Below, in pieces: positions 16,713-26,594 of a DNA stretch of 64,000 bases. The DNA is taken from NCBI GenBank assembly GCA_020725525.1, contig DYEX01000142.1, forward strand, positions 1 to 64,000, in the 5' to 3' direction. A program made the position numbers and the translations under genes. The notes beneath the pieces are model-generated. The model was given only the letters and a program-made list of their open reading frames with translations. It ran no database searches and was not told the origin of the DNA. This stretch comes from Desulfovirgula sp. (lineage in GTDB: Bacteria > Bacillota > Desulfotomaculia > Desulfotomaculales > Desulfovirgulaceae). How positions within the stretch are numbered: the stretch's first letter is position 1; each line of letters starts with the position of its first letter.

Positions 16713-17947
16713 GGCGCACCCCCAGATGGTTCGCTCGTCCTTTCGCTCTTAGGAGTGGCAGAACGGGCCCTGCAGTATACAGCGTAACCGAGGCCGGCAA
16801 GACACACCGCCGCCCCGGCCAGGAAGGTGGCCTCCGGCCCGGCCGACCGCCACAGGAGCCCGCCGCCGACGGGGGTGAGGACCCCGGTGATGTGCCCGAC
16901 CGTGCTCCCGCCGGCCAGGGCCGAGGCCACCCCTGAGCCGTCGGCCACGCGGTAGGCGTGGAGGACAATGACCAGTTCGAACGTCAGGACGCTATCCAGC
17001 CCGAAGAGGACGTAGAGCAGCCGGAGGTCGTGGACGAAGGCGTAGCCGGTGAACACCAGGGCCACGAGTCCGAAGCACCACGCCAGCACGGTCATCTCCC
17101 CGAGAGTGTCGGCGAGGCGACCGAGAAGCGGTCTGGTCGCCACCGTCGCGGCCCCGGAGACGGCCAGGAGGGCGGCTACGGTGGCGGTCGAGACACCGTG
17201 GACCTCGACGAGGTTGTAGAGGGCGAAGACCAGGAAGAAGTGACGCCGCGAGCCCTGCAGGAGAGTCAGGACGTAATAGCTCGCGTACTCCCGCCAGAGC
17301 CCAGGCCGCCCCGTTCCGGCTGCGAGCCGGGCCGGACCGGGCGTCAGGAAGAACACGGCCGCGGCGACCCCGGCCGCGACCCCGGCCAGGAGGAAGATTC
17401 CCCTGAAGTCGAGGGCCCGGACCAGGAGGGCCGCAGCGGCCATGGCCAGCAGGGACGCCCCGGCCCCGACACCCTCTATCCGGCCGAGCCAGGTCCCCTT
17501 CTTCCCGGCGGCGGCGTGATGGAGCACCAGGGCGTTCTGGGGCGGGAAGAGGAGGTGGAAGCCTGTCGAGAAGATGAGGGTGATGACGATAAGGTCCCCG
17601 AGGCCGCCGGCCGACGGATAGAGGATGAGACCAAGGGCCATGAGGAGACAGCACCCGGCGGCCACGGCAGGGGGCGCGACTCCGGCCACCGCGGCCACGA
17701 GGACGACGGTCAGGAGGCCGGGCACCTCGCGAACGCTCTCGATGACACCGAGCTGGTCGGCCCGGACGCCGTGGACCTCGACGAGGAAGTTGTTGTAGAC
17801 AGACCGGTAGAGCCCGAAAGCGAACTGCCAGGCCAGGACGCCGAGAGACAAGAGGAGGAGGGGCGCGGGACGGACGAAACCCCTCGCGCGCCCGGCCGTC
17901 TCCAGGGGGAATCCGCCCCCCGCCTCCGGCGGGTCGGGCTCACTCAC
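16709..17947 (-). CDS. Major facilitator superfamily transporter
   Basis: A 412-residue integral membrane protein with about twelve hydrophobic segments in two halves of six and a short cytoplasmic N-terminus. The inter-helix motif [14 protein letters not shown] (after the third or fourth helix) and the second-half counterpart [10 protein letters not shown] fit MFS proteins. The substrate is unknown. Its GTG start at 17947 overlaps the end of coaX by 8 bases and its stop overlaps the SDR start by 4. That places it in the operon running from the lipoprotein gene to the SDR gene. A repeated [11 protein letters not shown] / YNLVEVHGV pattern in the two halves supports internal duplication. Export of a metabolite cannot be ruled out. 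Confidence 0.85.
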   Translation of the reverse strand: MSEPDPPEAGGGFPLETAGRARGFVRPAPLLLLSLGVLAWQFAFGLYRSVYNNFLVEVHGVRADQLGVIESVREVPGLLTVVLVAAVAGVAPPAVAAGCCLLMALGLILYPSAGGLGDLIVITLIFSTGFHLLFPPQNALVLHHAAAGKKGTWLGRIEGVGAGASLLAMAAAALLVRALDFRGIFLLAGVAAGVAAAVFFLTPGPARLAAGTGRPGLWREYASYYVLTLLQGSRRHFFLVFALYNLVEVHGVSTATVAALLAVSGAATVATRPLLGRLADTLGEMTVLAWCFGLVALVFTGYAFVHDLRLLYVLFGLDSVLTFELVIVLHAYRVADGSGVASALAGGSTVGHITGVLTPVGGGLLWRSAGPEATFLAGAAVCLAGLGYAVYCRARSATPKSERTSEPSGGAP

Positions 17948-18713
17948 GGTTCTTCAGGTAAATGAGGCGGAGACCTTCGAGGGTGAGGAGCGGGTCCACC
18001 ACCTCGATAGTCGAGGTCTCCCTGGCGATGAGTTCGGCGAAGCCCCCGGTGGCCACGACCCTGGCCTTACCGCCGAGTTCGCGCCTCATCCTCCGGACGA
18101 CCTCGTCCACCTGCCCGGCGAAGCCGAAGATGATGCCTGACTGCATGCTGGCCACCGTCGTCTTGCCGATAACGGACCGGGGCCGGGCGAGTTCGATGCG
18201 TGACAGCTTCGCGGCGTGCTCGAAGAGAGCCTCGGTGGAGATGCCGATCCCCGGGGCGATGGCCCCGCCCAGGTAGGCGCCGTCGGCGGCGATGGCGTCG
18301 AAAGTTGTGGCCGTGCCGAAGTCGACCACGATGAGGGGTCCGCCGTACTTGCTGTAAGCTGCCACGGCGTTGACGATGCGGTCGGCCCCGACCTCCTTGG
18401 GGTCCTCGTAGAGAATGTTCATCCCCGTCCGGACTCCCGGGCCGACAACAAGGGGGTGGAGGCCGAGGTACTTCACCGCCATCCGCTCGAGGGCGGGCGT
18501 GAGGGGAGGAACGACGGACGAGATGACGACAGCCGTGACGGCCCCGAACTCAAGACCGTGATAGCTGAGCACGCTGTGGAAGAGAAGGCCGTACTCGTCG
18601 TCGGTCCGGTGGGGGTCGGTGCTGATGCGCCAGTGATGGGCGAGTTCCTCCGAGCCGTCTCGGTAAACCCCAGCGACGATGTTGGTATTGCCCACGTCGA
18701 TGACGAGGAGCAT
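17940..18713 (-). CDS. coaX: Type III pantothenate kinase
   Basis: Phosphorylates pantothenate, the first step of coenzyme A synthesis. The 257-residue ASKHA-fold enzyme shows the phosphate-1 motif [14 protein letters not shown] at the N-terminus, the type III signature [22 protein letters not shown], the catalytic [10 protein letters not shown] and the GGAIAPGIG block. An ATG at 18713 is preferred to the GTG two codons upstream because GGAGG is 8 bases before it. Its C-terminus overlaps the MFS gene. birA and coaX are neighbours in many Bacillota, here separated by one small membrane-protein gene. Confidence 0.95.
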   Translation of the reverse strand: MLLVIDVGNTNIVAGVYRDGSEELAHHWRISTDPHRTDDEYGLLFHSVLSYHGLEFGAVTAVVISSVVPPLTPALERMAVKYLGLHPLVVGPGVRTGMNILYEDPKEVGADRIVNAVAAYSKYGGPLIVVDFGTATTFDAIAADGAYLGGAIAPGIGISTEALFEHAAKLSRIELARPRSVIGKTTVASMQSGIIFGFAGQVDEVVRRMRRELGGKARVVATGGFAELIARETSTIEVVDPLLTLEGLRLIYLKNRE

Positions 18714-18936
18714 CACCACGACCTCCGTTCCCGTTCCGTCGCATGGTTCGAGTCGAGGCTGTACCGGGCTGGGCCGGGACGCTGCACGCTTCTCGGCCCG
18801 AGGGGGTTCCTCCTTCCGCCGGCCGCTCGCGGCTGCCGCGCGAGTGAGTAGCGGACAACCGGGGTACGTCAGGGACCCGCCGGTAACGGCGGGTCCCGCT
18901 CGGTGCCTCCGGACGAGGTCCGGTCTCTGCTCTGTC

Positions 18937-19473
18937 TCAGGCGTCCTGCCAGTACCCGGCGGTCTCGAGGAGCGTCGAGACCCTCTCCGGGAGCTCGCGA
19001 CGCCACCGGTAGAGAAGCCGCCTGGCCCGGAACGCGCCGTCGCCGGTCAGCTCCTTGCCTACCACAGCCCTAGCCACGGGCTCGGCCGCGCGCACGCCCC
19101 AGCGGGAGAGGCGGTCTTCCGTTATCTCCCGGGCGTTGGCGTCGGGGTGTCCGAGCTGCCTTACCATGAGGGGTAGGAGGCGCTCGTCGTCGGCGGCAAT
19201 CAGGGTCTCCAGGTACTCCCGGGCCAGATCGCCAAAGCGGCTGCGGGTGCGGGCCAGATAGAGGCGCTGAGCCTTCTCGTCACCCTCGACCACTCGGGCA
19301 AGCAGTCTCTCGGCGTAGACCCGGGCCGACCTCTGGAAGTAGAAGGCGGCCAGGATGCCGATGAGGAATGTCCCGGCGGCGAAGGTCCACCAGTGTACCG
19401 GCGGAACGAGGACGAATATCGCCAGCCACGCCACACCCAGCAGCAGGTAGAGACGGTGCGGACGGTTTAGCAC
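18937..19473 (-). CDS. Small membrane protein with a HEAT-like cytoplasmic tail
   Basis: A 178-residue protein from a GTG at 19473, chosen because GGGAGGGG is 5 bases upstream. The frame stays open further but is low-complexity there. Two hydrophobic segments (residues about 8-25 and 30-47: [36 protein letters not shown]) precede a soluble Arg/Glu/Leu-rich domain. That domain's helical pattern ([28 protein letters not shown] and the following segment) recalls HEAT or armadillo-like repeats. I do not recognise a named family. The gene is between birA and coaX, with 220-240 base gaps on both sides, so co-transcription is less certain than for the other members of the group. Confidence 0.65.
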   Translation of the reverse strand: MLNRPHRLYLLLGVAWLAIFVLVPPVHWWTFAAGTFLIGILAAFYFQRSARVYAERLLARVVEGDEKAQRLYLARTRSRFGDLAREYLETLIAADDERLLPLMVRQLGHPDANAREITEDRLSRWGVRAAEPVARAVVGKELTGDGAFRARRLLYRWRRELPERVSTLLETAGYWQDA

Positions 19474-19711
19474 GAGGACCCCTCCCTTCTTCTGGACATC
19501 GGTCGCGTCGGCAGGGGACCGGTCGGCGAACGCTCCCGCGGCTAGCACGGACCGGGAGACGCACCCGACCGCTTCTCGAGACAGGCCCCACTCCCGGGAG
19601 CCGGGCGGGTCGCGACTCCACCCGGCGGCAGGCCCGGACTCGAGGCGCGAGTCCCCTGCGGTCGCGGAAGCTGAGGTCCGGCCCCGCCTCCGCGGTGCCT
19701 TACACCACCTA

Positions 19712-20521
19712 CTACGGGCGGTCAGGGACCTTTGTTCCCGCCCGCTCCTCCCATCGCCCGGGCGGCCCGGCGTGGAGGCCGAGCTCCGCGGAGTTAAGGA
19801 GCCGGCGCTCCCCGTCGGGCAGGAGGAGCTCGAGGCACCCATCCGGCTGGAGCGGGCCGGAGAGGCCGGCCATCTTGCCGGCCGGCCCGAAGGCCGTCAC
19901 CGGCCGCCCATGGTGGGCCGAGAGGGACGGCCAGGCTCGCAGGAAAGGGTGGGGGCCGGCGGCCTTCAGCAGGAGGTAGGCCCGCTCCAGGCGGTCGAGG
20001 ACGATGTCGAGCACGGCCTCGCGCGACGGCAGGACCACCCCCGCGGCCTCGGCCTCAACCCGGAGGGCAGTAACCGGGTATCGCAGGTTCTCCGAGGCGG
20101 GAAGCAGCCAGTTGAGCCCGACCCCGACGACGGCCGCCTCGAGACGCCCCCCGTTAGAGCAGCTCTCAACCAGCACGCCGGCTATCTTCCGTCCCCGGAC
20201 CCAGATGTCGTTGGGCCACTTCACCAAAGCGGGCAGGCCCAGATCCCGCAGGGCTAGGACCAGGCCCGAACCAGCAACCACAGGGAGAAGACCGGAGTCG
20301 GGGTAGGTCAGCCCGGGGCGTAGGACAATCGAGAGCCAGAGACCCCGGCCGGGGGCCGAGAGCCAGGTCCGGCCGTCCCGCCCGCGGCCCCGGGTCTGCG
20401 AGCCGGCGATGACTGCGGCCCCCTCGGGAGCTCCCTCGCGGACAAGGTCGAGGGCGATGTCGTTCGTCGAGGTCACCTCGTCGAAGACATGGAGCGGGCG
20501 GCCGAAGCGGGGTGCCGTCAT
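19712..20521 (-). CDS. birA: Biotin-[acetyl-CoA carboxylase] ligase, no HTH domain
   Basis: Attaches biotin to carboxylase carrier proteins via biotinyl-AMP. The 269-residue protein begins directly with the catalytic domain: VTSTNDIALDLVREGAPEG, the biotin/ATP loop SQTRGRGRDGRTWLSAPGRGLW (glycine-rich), VKWPNDIWVRGRKIAGVLVE and VVGVGLNW. A C-terminal SH3-like domain follows. The N-terminal HTH of the E. coli-type bifunctional repressor is absent, so this is a monofunctional ligase. The start lies 1-2 bases after the TPR gene's stop, so the two are translationally coupled. Confidence 0.93.
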   Translation of the reverse strand: MTAPRFGRPLHVFDEVTSTNDIALDLVREGAPEGAAVIAGSQTRGRGRDGRTWLSAPGRGLWLSIVLRPGLTYPDSGLLPVVAGSGLVLALRDLGLPALVKWPNDIWVRGRKIAGVLVESCSNGGRLEAAVVGVGLNWLLPASENLRYPVTALRVEAEAAGVVLPSREAVLDIVLDRLERAYLLLKAAGPHPFLRAWPSLSAHHGRPVTAFGPAGKMAGLSGPLQPDGCLELLLPDGERRLLNSAELGLHAGPPGRWEERAGTKVPDRP

Positions 20522-20522
20522 C

Positions 20523-21377
20523 TCAGGTCCGGGTGAACCCCAGGGCCTCGAGGTCGTCCATGGCTTCCTGCCGCGCCCTGGCGGCGCCCTCGAGGTCGCC
20601 CTCAGTCTCGAGAAGACGAGCCTGCAGAGTCTTGACCTGAGCTATCTGGTAGCGGACCGGACCACTCACGGGCCCTCCCGAGTACGTCTCGTAGTAGCGC
20701 CTGACCTCGTCAAGGAGGTCACGGGCCCCTTCGAGGTTCCGGCCCAGAGCGATGTAAGCCTCGGCCAGCCCCATCCGAGCGAGAGCCTGACCCTCGGGGT
20801 CGCGCTCCTCCCAGAGCTTCTCGGCCTGACCGAAGAAGCCCATGGCCTCCCGGAGATGCCTCCCCCGGTAATCGGGGTCGTCCCGCTCGGCCAGGAGAAG
20901 GCAGAAATCGCCCAGGGTCGAGGAGGCCAGGGCCTCCATTTCCGGCTTGCCGTGTGCCTTGGCCGCCTCGAGGGCCTCCCGGCAGGCCGCCACTCCCCGG
21001 CTGATCTCTCCGGACGCCGACGGGTCCGCGGTGACGAGGTCCCGGTAGGCCAGAGCGAGATTGGCGAAGGCGCCGGGAAGGTCGTCCTCGCGCCCGGCCT
21101 CGCGGAGGAGGTCGATCTCCTCGTGGTAGAGGGTGACGCTCTGACGGATGGCCCCTGGCTCACCCAGAGAGCGGAGCACCGTGGCCCGCCCGGCGACAGC
21201 CCCGGCCAGGCCGGCCCTGTCGCCGAGCTCACGGAAGAGAGCTTCAGACTGCTCGAAGGCGGCCAGGGCCTGGTCCCACATCCGGCGGCCGTGGGTGAAG
21301 GCCGCCCGGTAGAAGCCCCAGCCCTGGGCCTTCAGCACCTCTGCCCACCGCCGGCGGTCATCACGGTCGTCGTTCAG
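20523..21377 (-). CDS. Tetratricopeptide-like helical repeat protein
   Basis: About 284 residues from a possible CTG start at 21377, or 271 from a GTG at 21338. AGGAGGG stands 8 bases before the CTG, whereas the GTG lacks a clear site. Repeated helix pairs (GWGFYRAAFTHGRRMWDQA, AFANLALAYRDLVTADP, LASSTLGDFCLLLAERDD, ARMGLAEAYIALGRNLEGA, RYQIAQVKTLQARLLE) have TPR spacing and the usual Ala/Gly/Tyr positions. No signal peptide is seen. TPR proteins serve as interaction scaffolds, and I cannot name a partner. It sits between the lipoprotein gene and birA and probably belongs to the same transcript. Confidence 0.72.
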   Translation of the reverse strand: MNDDRDDRRRWAEVLKAQGWGFYRAAFTHGRRMWDQALAAFEQSEALFRELGDRAGLAGAVAGRATVLRSLGEPGAIRQSVTLYHEEIDLLREAGREDDLPGAFANLALAYRDLVTADPSASGEISRGVAACREALEAAKAHGKPEMEALASSTLGDFCLLLAERDDPDYRGRHLREAMGFFGQAEKLWEERDPEGQALARMGLAEAYIALGRNLEGARDLLDEVRRYYETYSGGPVSGPVRYQIAQVKTLQARLLETEGDLEGAARARQEAMDDLEALGFTRT

Positions 21378-21415
21378 GGGAGTTCCCTCCTCTTCCTTCC
21401 GGCTGCCGACCGCTC

Positions 21416-23278
21416 TCAGGGCCCGCTGACCCGAAAGGCGGCCGTCTCACCGCTCACCAGGGTGAAGACGAGGACCCGAACGGCCCGGCCGTCGGCCTCA
21501 AGGTAGGCCAACCGCGAGCCATCGGGCGACCAGGCCGGAGCGAACTGGGAGCCCGGCCCGACAGCCACAGGGGTGACCTGCGAGACGGCGGCGGTCTCGT
21601 TCGTCAGCCCGAGCTCGATGAGGATGAGGTCCCAGGAGACGTCGTCGAGGACCACGGCCGCCGCGATCAGGGTCCCGTCGGGAGACAGGGCCATCAGCCA
21701 GCGGCGACCCTCGGCCGGATCGAGGGCCACGGGCACGATGAAGGGGTCAGCAAGGCTGGGAATGACGTAGAGGGCTCCGGCCTCGTGAAGAATCCGATAC
21801 CCGACGTTCCTCGGGGTCCAGGTCCAGAAGCCGCCTACGGGCGCGGCCCCGGCGATGGTGAAACCGCCCACGTTGACGAGCTGCCCTCCGGGGAGAAGGG
21901 TCTCCCGGACGGCGGTGCCCGGTTCGTAACTGAAAAGGTCATACCGGAAGTGGTGAGCGTGGTCGAAATTCTCGTAGGTCGAGGCGTAGAGAAGACGGTC
22001 GCCCGCCCAACCCGCCAGAATCGAGGTCAGACCCTCGCTCGGCAGGCGGGTGAGAACCCCGGACTCGAAGTTGTAGACGTAGACCTCCTGGCAGACATCG
22101 GAGTGCGCGTCGACAGCGCCCAGATTGGCCTCGACGGCGAGGTACCTCCCGTCGGGAGACGCCGCCAGCCGGATGCCGCAGCACCCGTCGAGGTCCTCGG
22201 CTTCGATGAGTGTGGTCGCCTGGCCCGTGTCCAGGTCTAGCTGGCCGACGGCGAGCCCTCCCCGCTCCCGTAGCGCGAAGTAGAGACGGCGGCCGTCGCC
22301 GCTCCAGGCGGGAACACCGCCGGCGACCCCGCGGAGCCGCACCCGGGCCGTCATGCCGGCGAGGTCGCCGGTGTAAAGACAGATCCGACCGTCGGAGTCA
22401 CGGGCCGTCCAGGCGACCCGGGTCCCGTCCGGGGCCCAGGCGGGAGCCCACTCCGACTGCGCCGGGTCGGCCGGGCCGGTGGCGAAGACGACGGCCCACG
22501 GGCGGCCCATCGCCGTCGCCCCGCTGGCTGTCGTCAGGCCGGGGCCGATCATCAAACGGTACTTGGTGTACGGCGCGAGGGGCTCCGCCGGCCGGATCTC
22601 GAAGCTGGCCGGCCTGTCCGGGGGCCCCGCCGTCAGGGTGAACCGGACCGGAGGGTCAAAGGCCAGGTTGGCCTGAAGTGACTGGGGATCCACCATCACG
22701 TCGAAGTCGACCAGGAGAGGGTCACCGACGGGGAAGTCCACGGTCCCGAGCTCGGGCCACACCGGCACGGGGTCTATTCCGCCCGGGCGGACGGGGGTGC
22801 GGGCCACGACGAGGGTCTCACCCCCGGTTGGATCGTCGACGACTACGGCGATCTCAAACTCGCCCGGCCACAACGGGCCGGTTGGCAAGGACACGCTCAG
22901 GACCACGGCTTCCCCCGGCTGGACGGTGCCGGGCAGAAGCAGGGCCGCACTGACCGTGGGGAACTCGTCGCGGGTCGTTACTTCGGCCCGAAGATAGAGG
23001 GAGAGCCCGGCCAGGGAGACCGCCGCCCCGCCGGGGTTCCGGATGGCGACCTGATAGAGCCCCTCCTCACCGGGCACGGCCGCCAGGGACCAGGTTAGCC
23101 TTCCGGCCGTCTCGACGAGCGGCGTGGAGCGGCGGGGGCCCCCGAGACGGCAGGCGCCCGCGAGGGCGGCGACGACCAGAATCAGGACGAGCAGGGCCCG
23201 GCTGGAGCGGGCCCATGACGACCGACGGGCGGCGGCCCTCGGCTCTTCGGGCCCGGTCGGCTCAGGCTCCCGGGGCAT
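21416..23278 (-). CDS. Lipoprotein with Ig-like and TolB-type beta-propeller domains
   Basis: A 620-residue exported protein. After a basic N-terminus, a hydrophobic segment ends in a lipobox (LAGAC at about residue 43), so it is probably anchored outside the membrane. Residues about 60-250 contain beta-rich Ig-like stretches, including an SbsA-like block (VDFDVMVDPQSLQANLAFDP, LAPYTKYRLMIGPGL). Residues 280-620 contain repeats with the propeller signature W-SPDG: WAPDGTRVAW, WSGDGRRLYF, SPDGRYLAV, SPDGTLIAAA, WSPDGSRLAY. Such propellers bind ligands or partner proteins. This is the first gene of the TPR-birA-coaX run. No close named homologue comes to mind. Confidence 0.78.
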   Translation of the reverse strand: MPREPEPTGPEEPRAAARRSSWARSSRALLVLILVVAALAGACRLGGPRRSTPLVETAGRLTWSLAAVPGEEGLYQVAIRNPGGAAVSLAGLSLYLRAEVTTRDEFPTVSAALLLPGTVQPGEAVVLSVSLPTGPLWPGEFEIAVVVDDPTGGETLVVARTPVRPGGIDPVPVWPELGTVDFPVGDPLLVDFDVMVDPQSLQANLAFDPPVRFTLTAGPPDRPASFEIRPAEPLAPYTKYRLMIGPGLTTASGATAMGRPWAVVFATGPADPAQSEWAPAWAPDGTRVAWTARDSDGRICLYTGDLAGMTARVRLRGVAGGVPAWSGDGRRLYFALRERGGLAVGQLDLDTGQATTLIEAEDLDGCCGIRLAASPDGRYLAVEANLGAVDAHSDVCQEVYVYNFESGVLTRLPSEGLTSILAGWAGDRLLYASTYENFDHAHHFRYDLFSYEPGTAVRETLLPGGQLVNVGGFTIAGAAPVGGFWTWTPRNVGYRILHEAGALYVIPSLADPFIVPVALDPAEGRRWLMALSPDGTLIAAAVVLDDVSWDLILIELGLTNETAAVSQVTPVAVGPGSQFAPAWSPDGSRLAYLEADGRAVRVLVFTLVSGETAAFRVSGP

Positions 23279-23532
23279 CCTCGGCGCTCACCTTCTTCCG
23301 CTGCGGTCGCCGGGTCAGGTCCTTCCCTAAGTTTTCCCCGCCGCGGCGGTTTTTCCTGGCCGGAGCTTTAGGACGGGACCTCTCGGCTCTGGTCTTACAC
23401 GGTTCGGTTGACATCCTTGACCCGCCTCTGAGTTGCAGAGACTGTTTCCCGGCATAACTTTGACTCTGGCTCGCCGCTTCCTGATGCGCCCGGCCTTCCC
23501 CAAGCTAACGCCCATGCCGGGCGCACCGGAAT

Positions 23533-23563
23533 CGCGCGGGGGGCCGGTACGGCCCCCCGCGCG
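23533..23563 (-). terminator. Perfect 13-base-pair hairpin downstream of fhs
   Basis: Arms 23533-23545 and 23551-23563 are exactly complementary around a 5-base loop, with a very G/C-rich stem. It starts 29 bases after the fhs stop on the minus strand. No long U run follows, so termination may be weak or factor-dependent, or the hairpin may protect the RNA end. The rest of the 313-base gap from 23279 to 23591 shows no gene. Confidence 0.65.
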
Positions 23564-23591
23564 CCTGCCGATCGCGTCAAGCAACCCGAAC

Positions 23592-25355
23592 CTAGAACAA
23601 GCCTCTGACCTTCCCCGTGTCGGTGTCGACATCGACCCGCCGGAAAGCCGGGTTGGAGGAGGTTCCGGGCATCAGGCTGATGGTCCCGGCCACGGGCACC
23701 ACGAAGCCGGCTCCCTTGTAGGTCAGGATATCGCGGACGAACAGCCTCCAGCCCTTCGGGACGCCCTTCAGGGCGGGATTGTCCGAAAGGGAGAGGTGGG
23801 TCTTCACCATGCAGGTCCCGAGCTTCTGCAGCTCGGGGTCGGCCTCCATCCGCTTGGCCTTCTCCAGGGCTTCGGACGAGTAGTCGACGCCGTCGGCCCC
23901 GTAGACCTGCGTGGCGATGAGCTCGATACGCTTGCGGAGGGGCGTCTCGAGCTCGTAGAGGAAGTGGAAGTCGTTCTTCTCATTACAGGCGTCGATGACC
24001 GCGTCCGCCAGCTCCAGCGCGCCGTCACCGCCCTTGAGCCAGTGCTGGGAGACGGCCACCCGGGCGCCGGCGGCCTCGGCCGCGCGCTTGACCACCTTGA
24101 CCTCGTTCTCGGTATCAGTGTGGAAGGAGTTGATGCAGACGACCGGGTTGATGCCGGCCTTCTTGATGATGTTGATGCAGTGCACCAGGTTCTCGCAGCC
24201 TTTCTCAACCCATTCGACGTGCTCCCGGGTGTAGGCGGGGTCGAGGGGCTTGCCCGGGACGGGGATGGGGGCCCCGCCGTGGCACTTCAGGGCCCTGATG
24301 GTAGCGACCAGAACCGCGGCATGAGGCTTCAGCCCGGACATGCGGCACTTCAGGTTCCAGAACTTCTCGAAGCCGATGTCCGCGGCGAAGCCCGACTCGG
24401 TGAGGACGTAGTCCCCGAGCTTGAGGGCGACACGGTCGGCCACGATGGAGGACTGGCCGATGGCGATGTTGGCGAACGGGCCGGCGTGCACGAAAACCGG
24501 CTGCCCCTCCAGGGTCTGGAGGAGGTTCGGGTTGAGGGCGTCGACCATCCACGCCGTCATGGCCCCGGCCACTTCGAGGTCGCTCGTTGTCACGGGATTC
24601 CCCTGGCGGTCGTAGGCAACCACGATTCGGGCGATGCGGTCTCGCATGTCCTTGAGGTCCTTGGCCACGGCCAGGATGGCCATGACCTCGGACGAGACGG
24701 CGATGGCGAAGCCCGACTGCATGAGGACGCCGTCCATCTTGCCCCCGAGACCGATGACGATGTTGCGCAGGGCCTGGGCGCAGAAGTCCATGATCCACTT
24801 CATTTCGACGTTCCGGGGGTCAATGTTCAGCCGGCGGGTGACGCCCTGCTTGGCCAGGAACGAGTCGGTGGCGATGGCCTCGTGCTGCATCCTCGCGGTG
24901 AGGGCCACCATGGCCAGGTTGTGGGCGTTCATAATGTCGTTCAGATCGCCCGTCAAGCCTAAGGAAAACTCGGTCATGGGAATGGCCAGCGCATTGCCGC
25001 CGCCGGCCGCCGTACCCTTAATGTTAAAAGTAGGACCGCCCGACGGCTGACGGATGGCACAGCCCACATTCTTGCCCCGCTTACCCAGACCTTCAACCAG
25101 GCCGATCGTGGTGGTTGTCTTACCCTCTCCCAGGGGGGTGGGAGTAATAGCCGTAACATTGATATACTTGCCGTTCGGCCTGTCTTTCAGGCGCTCGATG
25201 ATCTTCATGAAATCGAGCTTGCAGATCCTGCCGTAGGGAATGACCTCATCCTTCTCCAGGCCCAGCCTTTCCCGCCACTCACCGGGAGTGGGCATATTCT
25301 TTTCCGCTTCCTCGGCGATTTGCCAGTCCGCCATCTTGGTGGCATCGTAAGGCAT
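23592..25355 (-). CDS. fhs: Formate-tetrahydrofolate ligase, with a composition break inside the gene
   Basis: Makes 10-formyl-tetrahydrofolate from formate, ATP and tetrahydrofolate, a key step of the Wood-Ljungdahl and one-carbon pathways. The 587-residue length is somewhat above the usual 555-560. The ATP-binding block [15 protein letters not shown], the [18 protein letters not shown] region and ALKCHGGAP are intact. The frame is uninterrupted. However, the first 130 or so codons (25355 to about 24960) use A/T-ending codons freely, such as AAA, GTA, TTT and TTA. From about 24950 onward nearly all codons end in G or C. This break coincides with the change of the whole window from the lower-GC right arm to the high-GC left arm. 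The protein may therefore be a hybrid of two orthologues, by recombination or by mis-assembly. Family assignment is certain; single-organism origin is doubtful. Confidence 0.93.
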   Translation of the reverse strand: MPYDATKMADWQIAEEAEKNMPTPGEWRERLGLEKDEVIPYGRICKLDFMKIIERLKDRPNGKYINVTAITPTPLGEGKTTTTIGLVEGLGKRGKNVGCAIRQPSGGPTFNIKGTAAGGGNALAIPMTEFSLGLTGDLNDIMNAHNLAMVALTARMQHEAIATDSFLAKQGVTRRLNIDPRNVEMKWIMDFCAQALRNIVIGLGGKMDGVLMQSGFAIAVSSEVMAILAVAKDLKDMRDRIARIVVAYDRQGNPVTTSDLEVAGAMTAWMVDALNPNLLQTLEGQPVFVHAGPFANIAIGQSSIVADRVALKLGDYVLTESGFAADIGFEKFWNLKCRMSGLKPHAAVLVATIRALKCHGGAPIPVPGKPLDPAYTREHVEWVEKGCENLVHCINIIKKAGINPVVCINSFHTDTENEVKVVKRAAEAAGARVAVSQHWLKGGDGALELADAVIDACNEKNDFHFLYELETPLRKRIELIATQVYGADGVDYSSEALEKAKRMEADPELQKLGTCMVKTHLSLSDNPALKGVPKGWRLFVRDILTYKGAGFVVPVAGTISLMPGTSSNPAFRRVDVDTDTGKVRGLF

Positions 25356-25505
25356 TTATTTGTCCTCCCCTTTCTAAAAGATCTTTTAATCTGGTCTCGT
25401 TTTCAGGTCACGGCGGTGCCTAAAAATTCTTCTTCCTCCCCCCTTACTCCAGGAAATAAATTAACCAACAGTATCCCGGCAGGCGCCGGAATATCCATCC
25501 CTGAA

Positions 25506-25910
25506 TTATGTAGTAGTTTGTAATTTTGCGGCCGTCCGGGAAAGAAAACGCTCTTTGGTTACAATAAAGCGCTCATGGGTACCGCGCCCGATCAGCTCCC
25601 GCTCGTCGTGAGCTTCCACCCGGAACACCAGCCTTTTGCCGTCAATCTCCACCAGTTCCGACCGGGCAACCACCTCCATCCCAATGGGGGTGGCAGCCAG
25701 GTGCTCCACATCCACCCGGATGCCCACCGTGATCTGCCCGGGTTCCAGAAGAGGGTCCACTGAAGATAGGGCCGCATTTTCCATAAGACCAATCATGGCT
25801 GGAGTGGCAAAAACCTTTGCCCCGCCGCTGCCATAAGCCAGGGCCGTATTCTCCTCCGTCACCCGGGTAACGGCCTCACCACGCAAACCAATCTTAAGCC
25901 CTGCACTCAT
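25506..25910 (-). CDS. Hotdog-fold thioesterase, FlK-like
   Basis: A 134-residue single-domain hotdog protein of the fluoroacetyl-CoA thioesterase-like group. Typical features are VTEENTALAYGSGGAKVFATPAMIGLMENAA (acyl-binding segment), VDVEHLAATPIGMEVVAR and the terminal HERFIVTKERF. It probably hydrolyses small acyl-CoAs or related thioesters; the native substrate is not evident. The ATG at 25910 has an AGGAGTG site. It lies between ndk and fhs on the same strand, 150 bases before fhs. An imperfect G/C-rich hairpin at about 25476-25502 may separate the two transcripts. Confidence 0.83.
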   Translation of the reverse strand: MSAGLKIGLRGEAVTRVTEENTALAYGSGGAKVFATPAMIGLMENAALSSVDPLLEPGQITVGIRVDVEHLAATPIGMEVVARSELVEIDGKRLVFRVEAHDERELIGRGTHERFIVTKERFLSRTAAKLQTTT

Positions 25911-26021
25911 CACCTATCACTCCTATTATTTTAGGTTTAGTTCGTCATCTTATCAGAGAATTCCTGCTTGAAAAAATTTTTTTATATGTTCACAAACGTC
26001 TATTGTACCTCAAAAGAAAAA

Positions 26022-26045
26022 GGAGCGGCTCCCTACCACCGCTCC
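26022..26045 (-). terminator. Intrinsic terminator after ndk
   Basis: Seven-base-pair GGAGCGG/CCGCTCC stem with a 10-base loop, followed on the minus strand by a run of five T. It starts immediately after the ndk stop codon. Confidence 0.8.
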
Positions 26046-26495
26046 TCATTCATAAATCCAGCGGTCCACATCCCGTTGGTAATCCACCAGTTCTTCAGGC
26101 GAAAAGAAGAGATTGATCTCCCGCTCGGCACTGGACAGAGAATCGGAACCGTGAATCACATTGCGTCCAATATCCATACCGTAAGTGGCCCGGATAGTCC
26201 CCGGAGCCGCCTTCAAGGGATTGGTAGCTCCCATCATTTCCCGTACTGTAGTGACCGCATCCTTCCCTTCGAGCACCATGGCCACCACCGGCCCGGAGGT
26301 AATGTAATCAACCAGGGGACCAAAGAAGGGCTTGTCCTTGTGCTCCCCGTAATGTTTTTCGGCCACCTCCCGCGGGATGCGCATCATTTTCAGGCCGACA
26401 ATCTTCAGCCCCTTCTTTTCGAAGCATGCAATAATATTTCCCACCAGGTTTCGCTGTACTCCATCGGGCTTAATCATAACGTAGGTCCGTTCCAT
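26046..26495 (-). CDS. ndk: Nucleoside diphosphate kinase
   Basis: Transfers the terminal phosphate between nucleoside triphosphates and diphosphates through a phospho-His. The 149-residue length is exactly typical when started at the ATG at 26495, which has AGGAGGAG upstream; the frame extends 11 codons further without support. Motifs include [34 protein letters not shown] and the active-site [16 protein letters not shown]. It lies downstream of ftsH, separated by an inverted repeat, and ends at its own terminator. Confidence 0.96.
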   Translation of the reverse strand: MERTYVMIKPDGVQRNLVGNIIACFEKKGLKIVGLKMMRIPREVAEKHYGEHKDKPFFGPLVDYITSGPVVAMVLEGKDAVTTVREMMGATNPLKAAPGTIRATYGMDIGRNVIHGSDSLSSAEREINLFFSPEELVDYQRDVDRWIYE

Positions 26496-26520
26496 AAACG
26501 ACTCCTCCTGTATGTAATTA

Positions 26521-26591
26521 CCCGGCACTCAACACCCATCGCAACACTCAGCTTCCAAGGTATTAACTCAACCTGGGTGTTGAGTGCTGGG
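26521..26591. repeat. Long inverted repeat between ftsH and ndk
   Basis: Arms 26525-26538 and 26574-26587 are perfectly complementary over 14 bases, extendable to 18 with one G-U pair. The loop is about 35 bases and contains related ACTCA/TGAGT fragments. No U run follows. It could be an mRNA-processing or termination structure after ftsH, or a degenerate intergenic repeat element, as its internal sub-repeats suggest. Confidence 0.7.
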
Positions 26592-26594
26592 CGT

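Noticed and set aside
23433-24962. A 509-codon plus-strand open frame ending near the composition break
   Set aside because: Antisense of fhs. Its end near the break follows from the change in codon use, not from a gene boundary.
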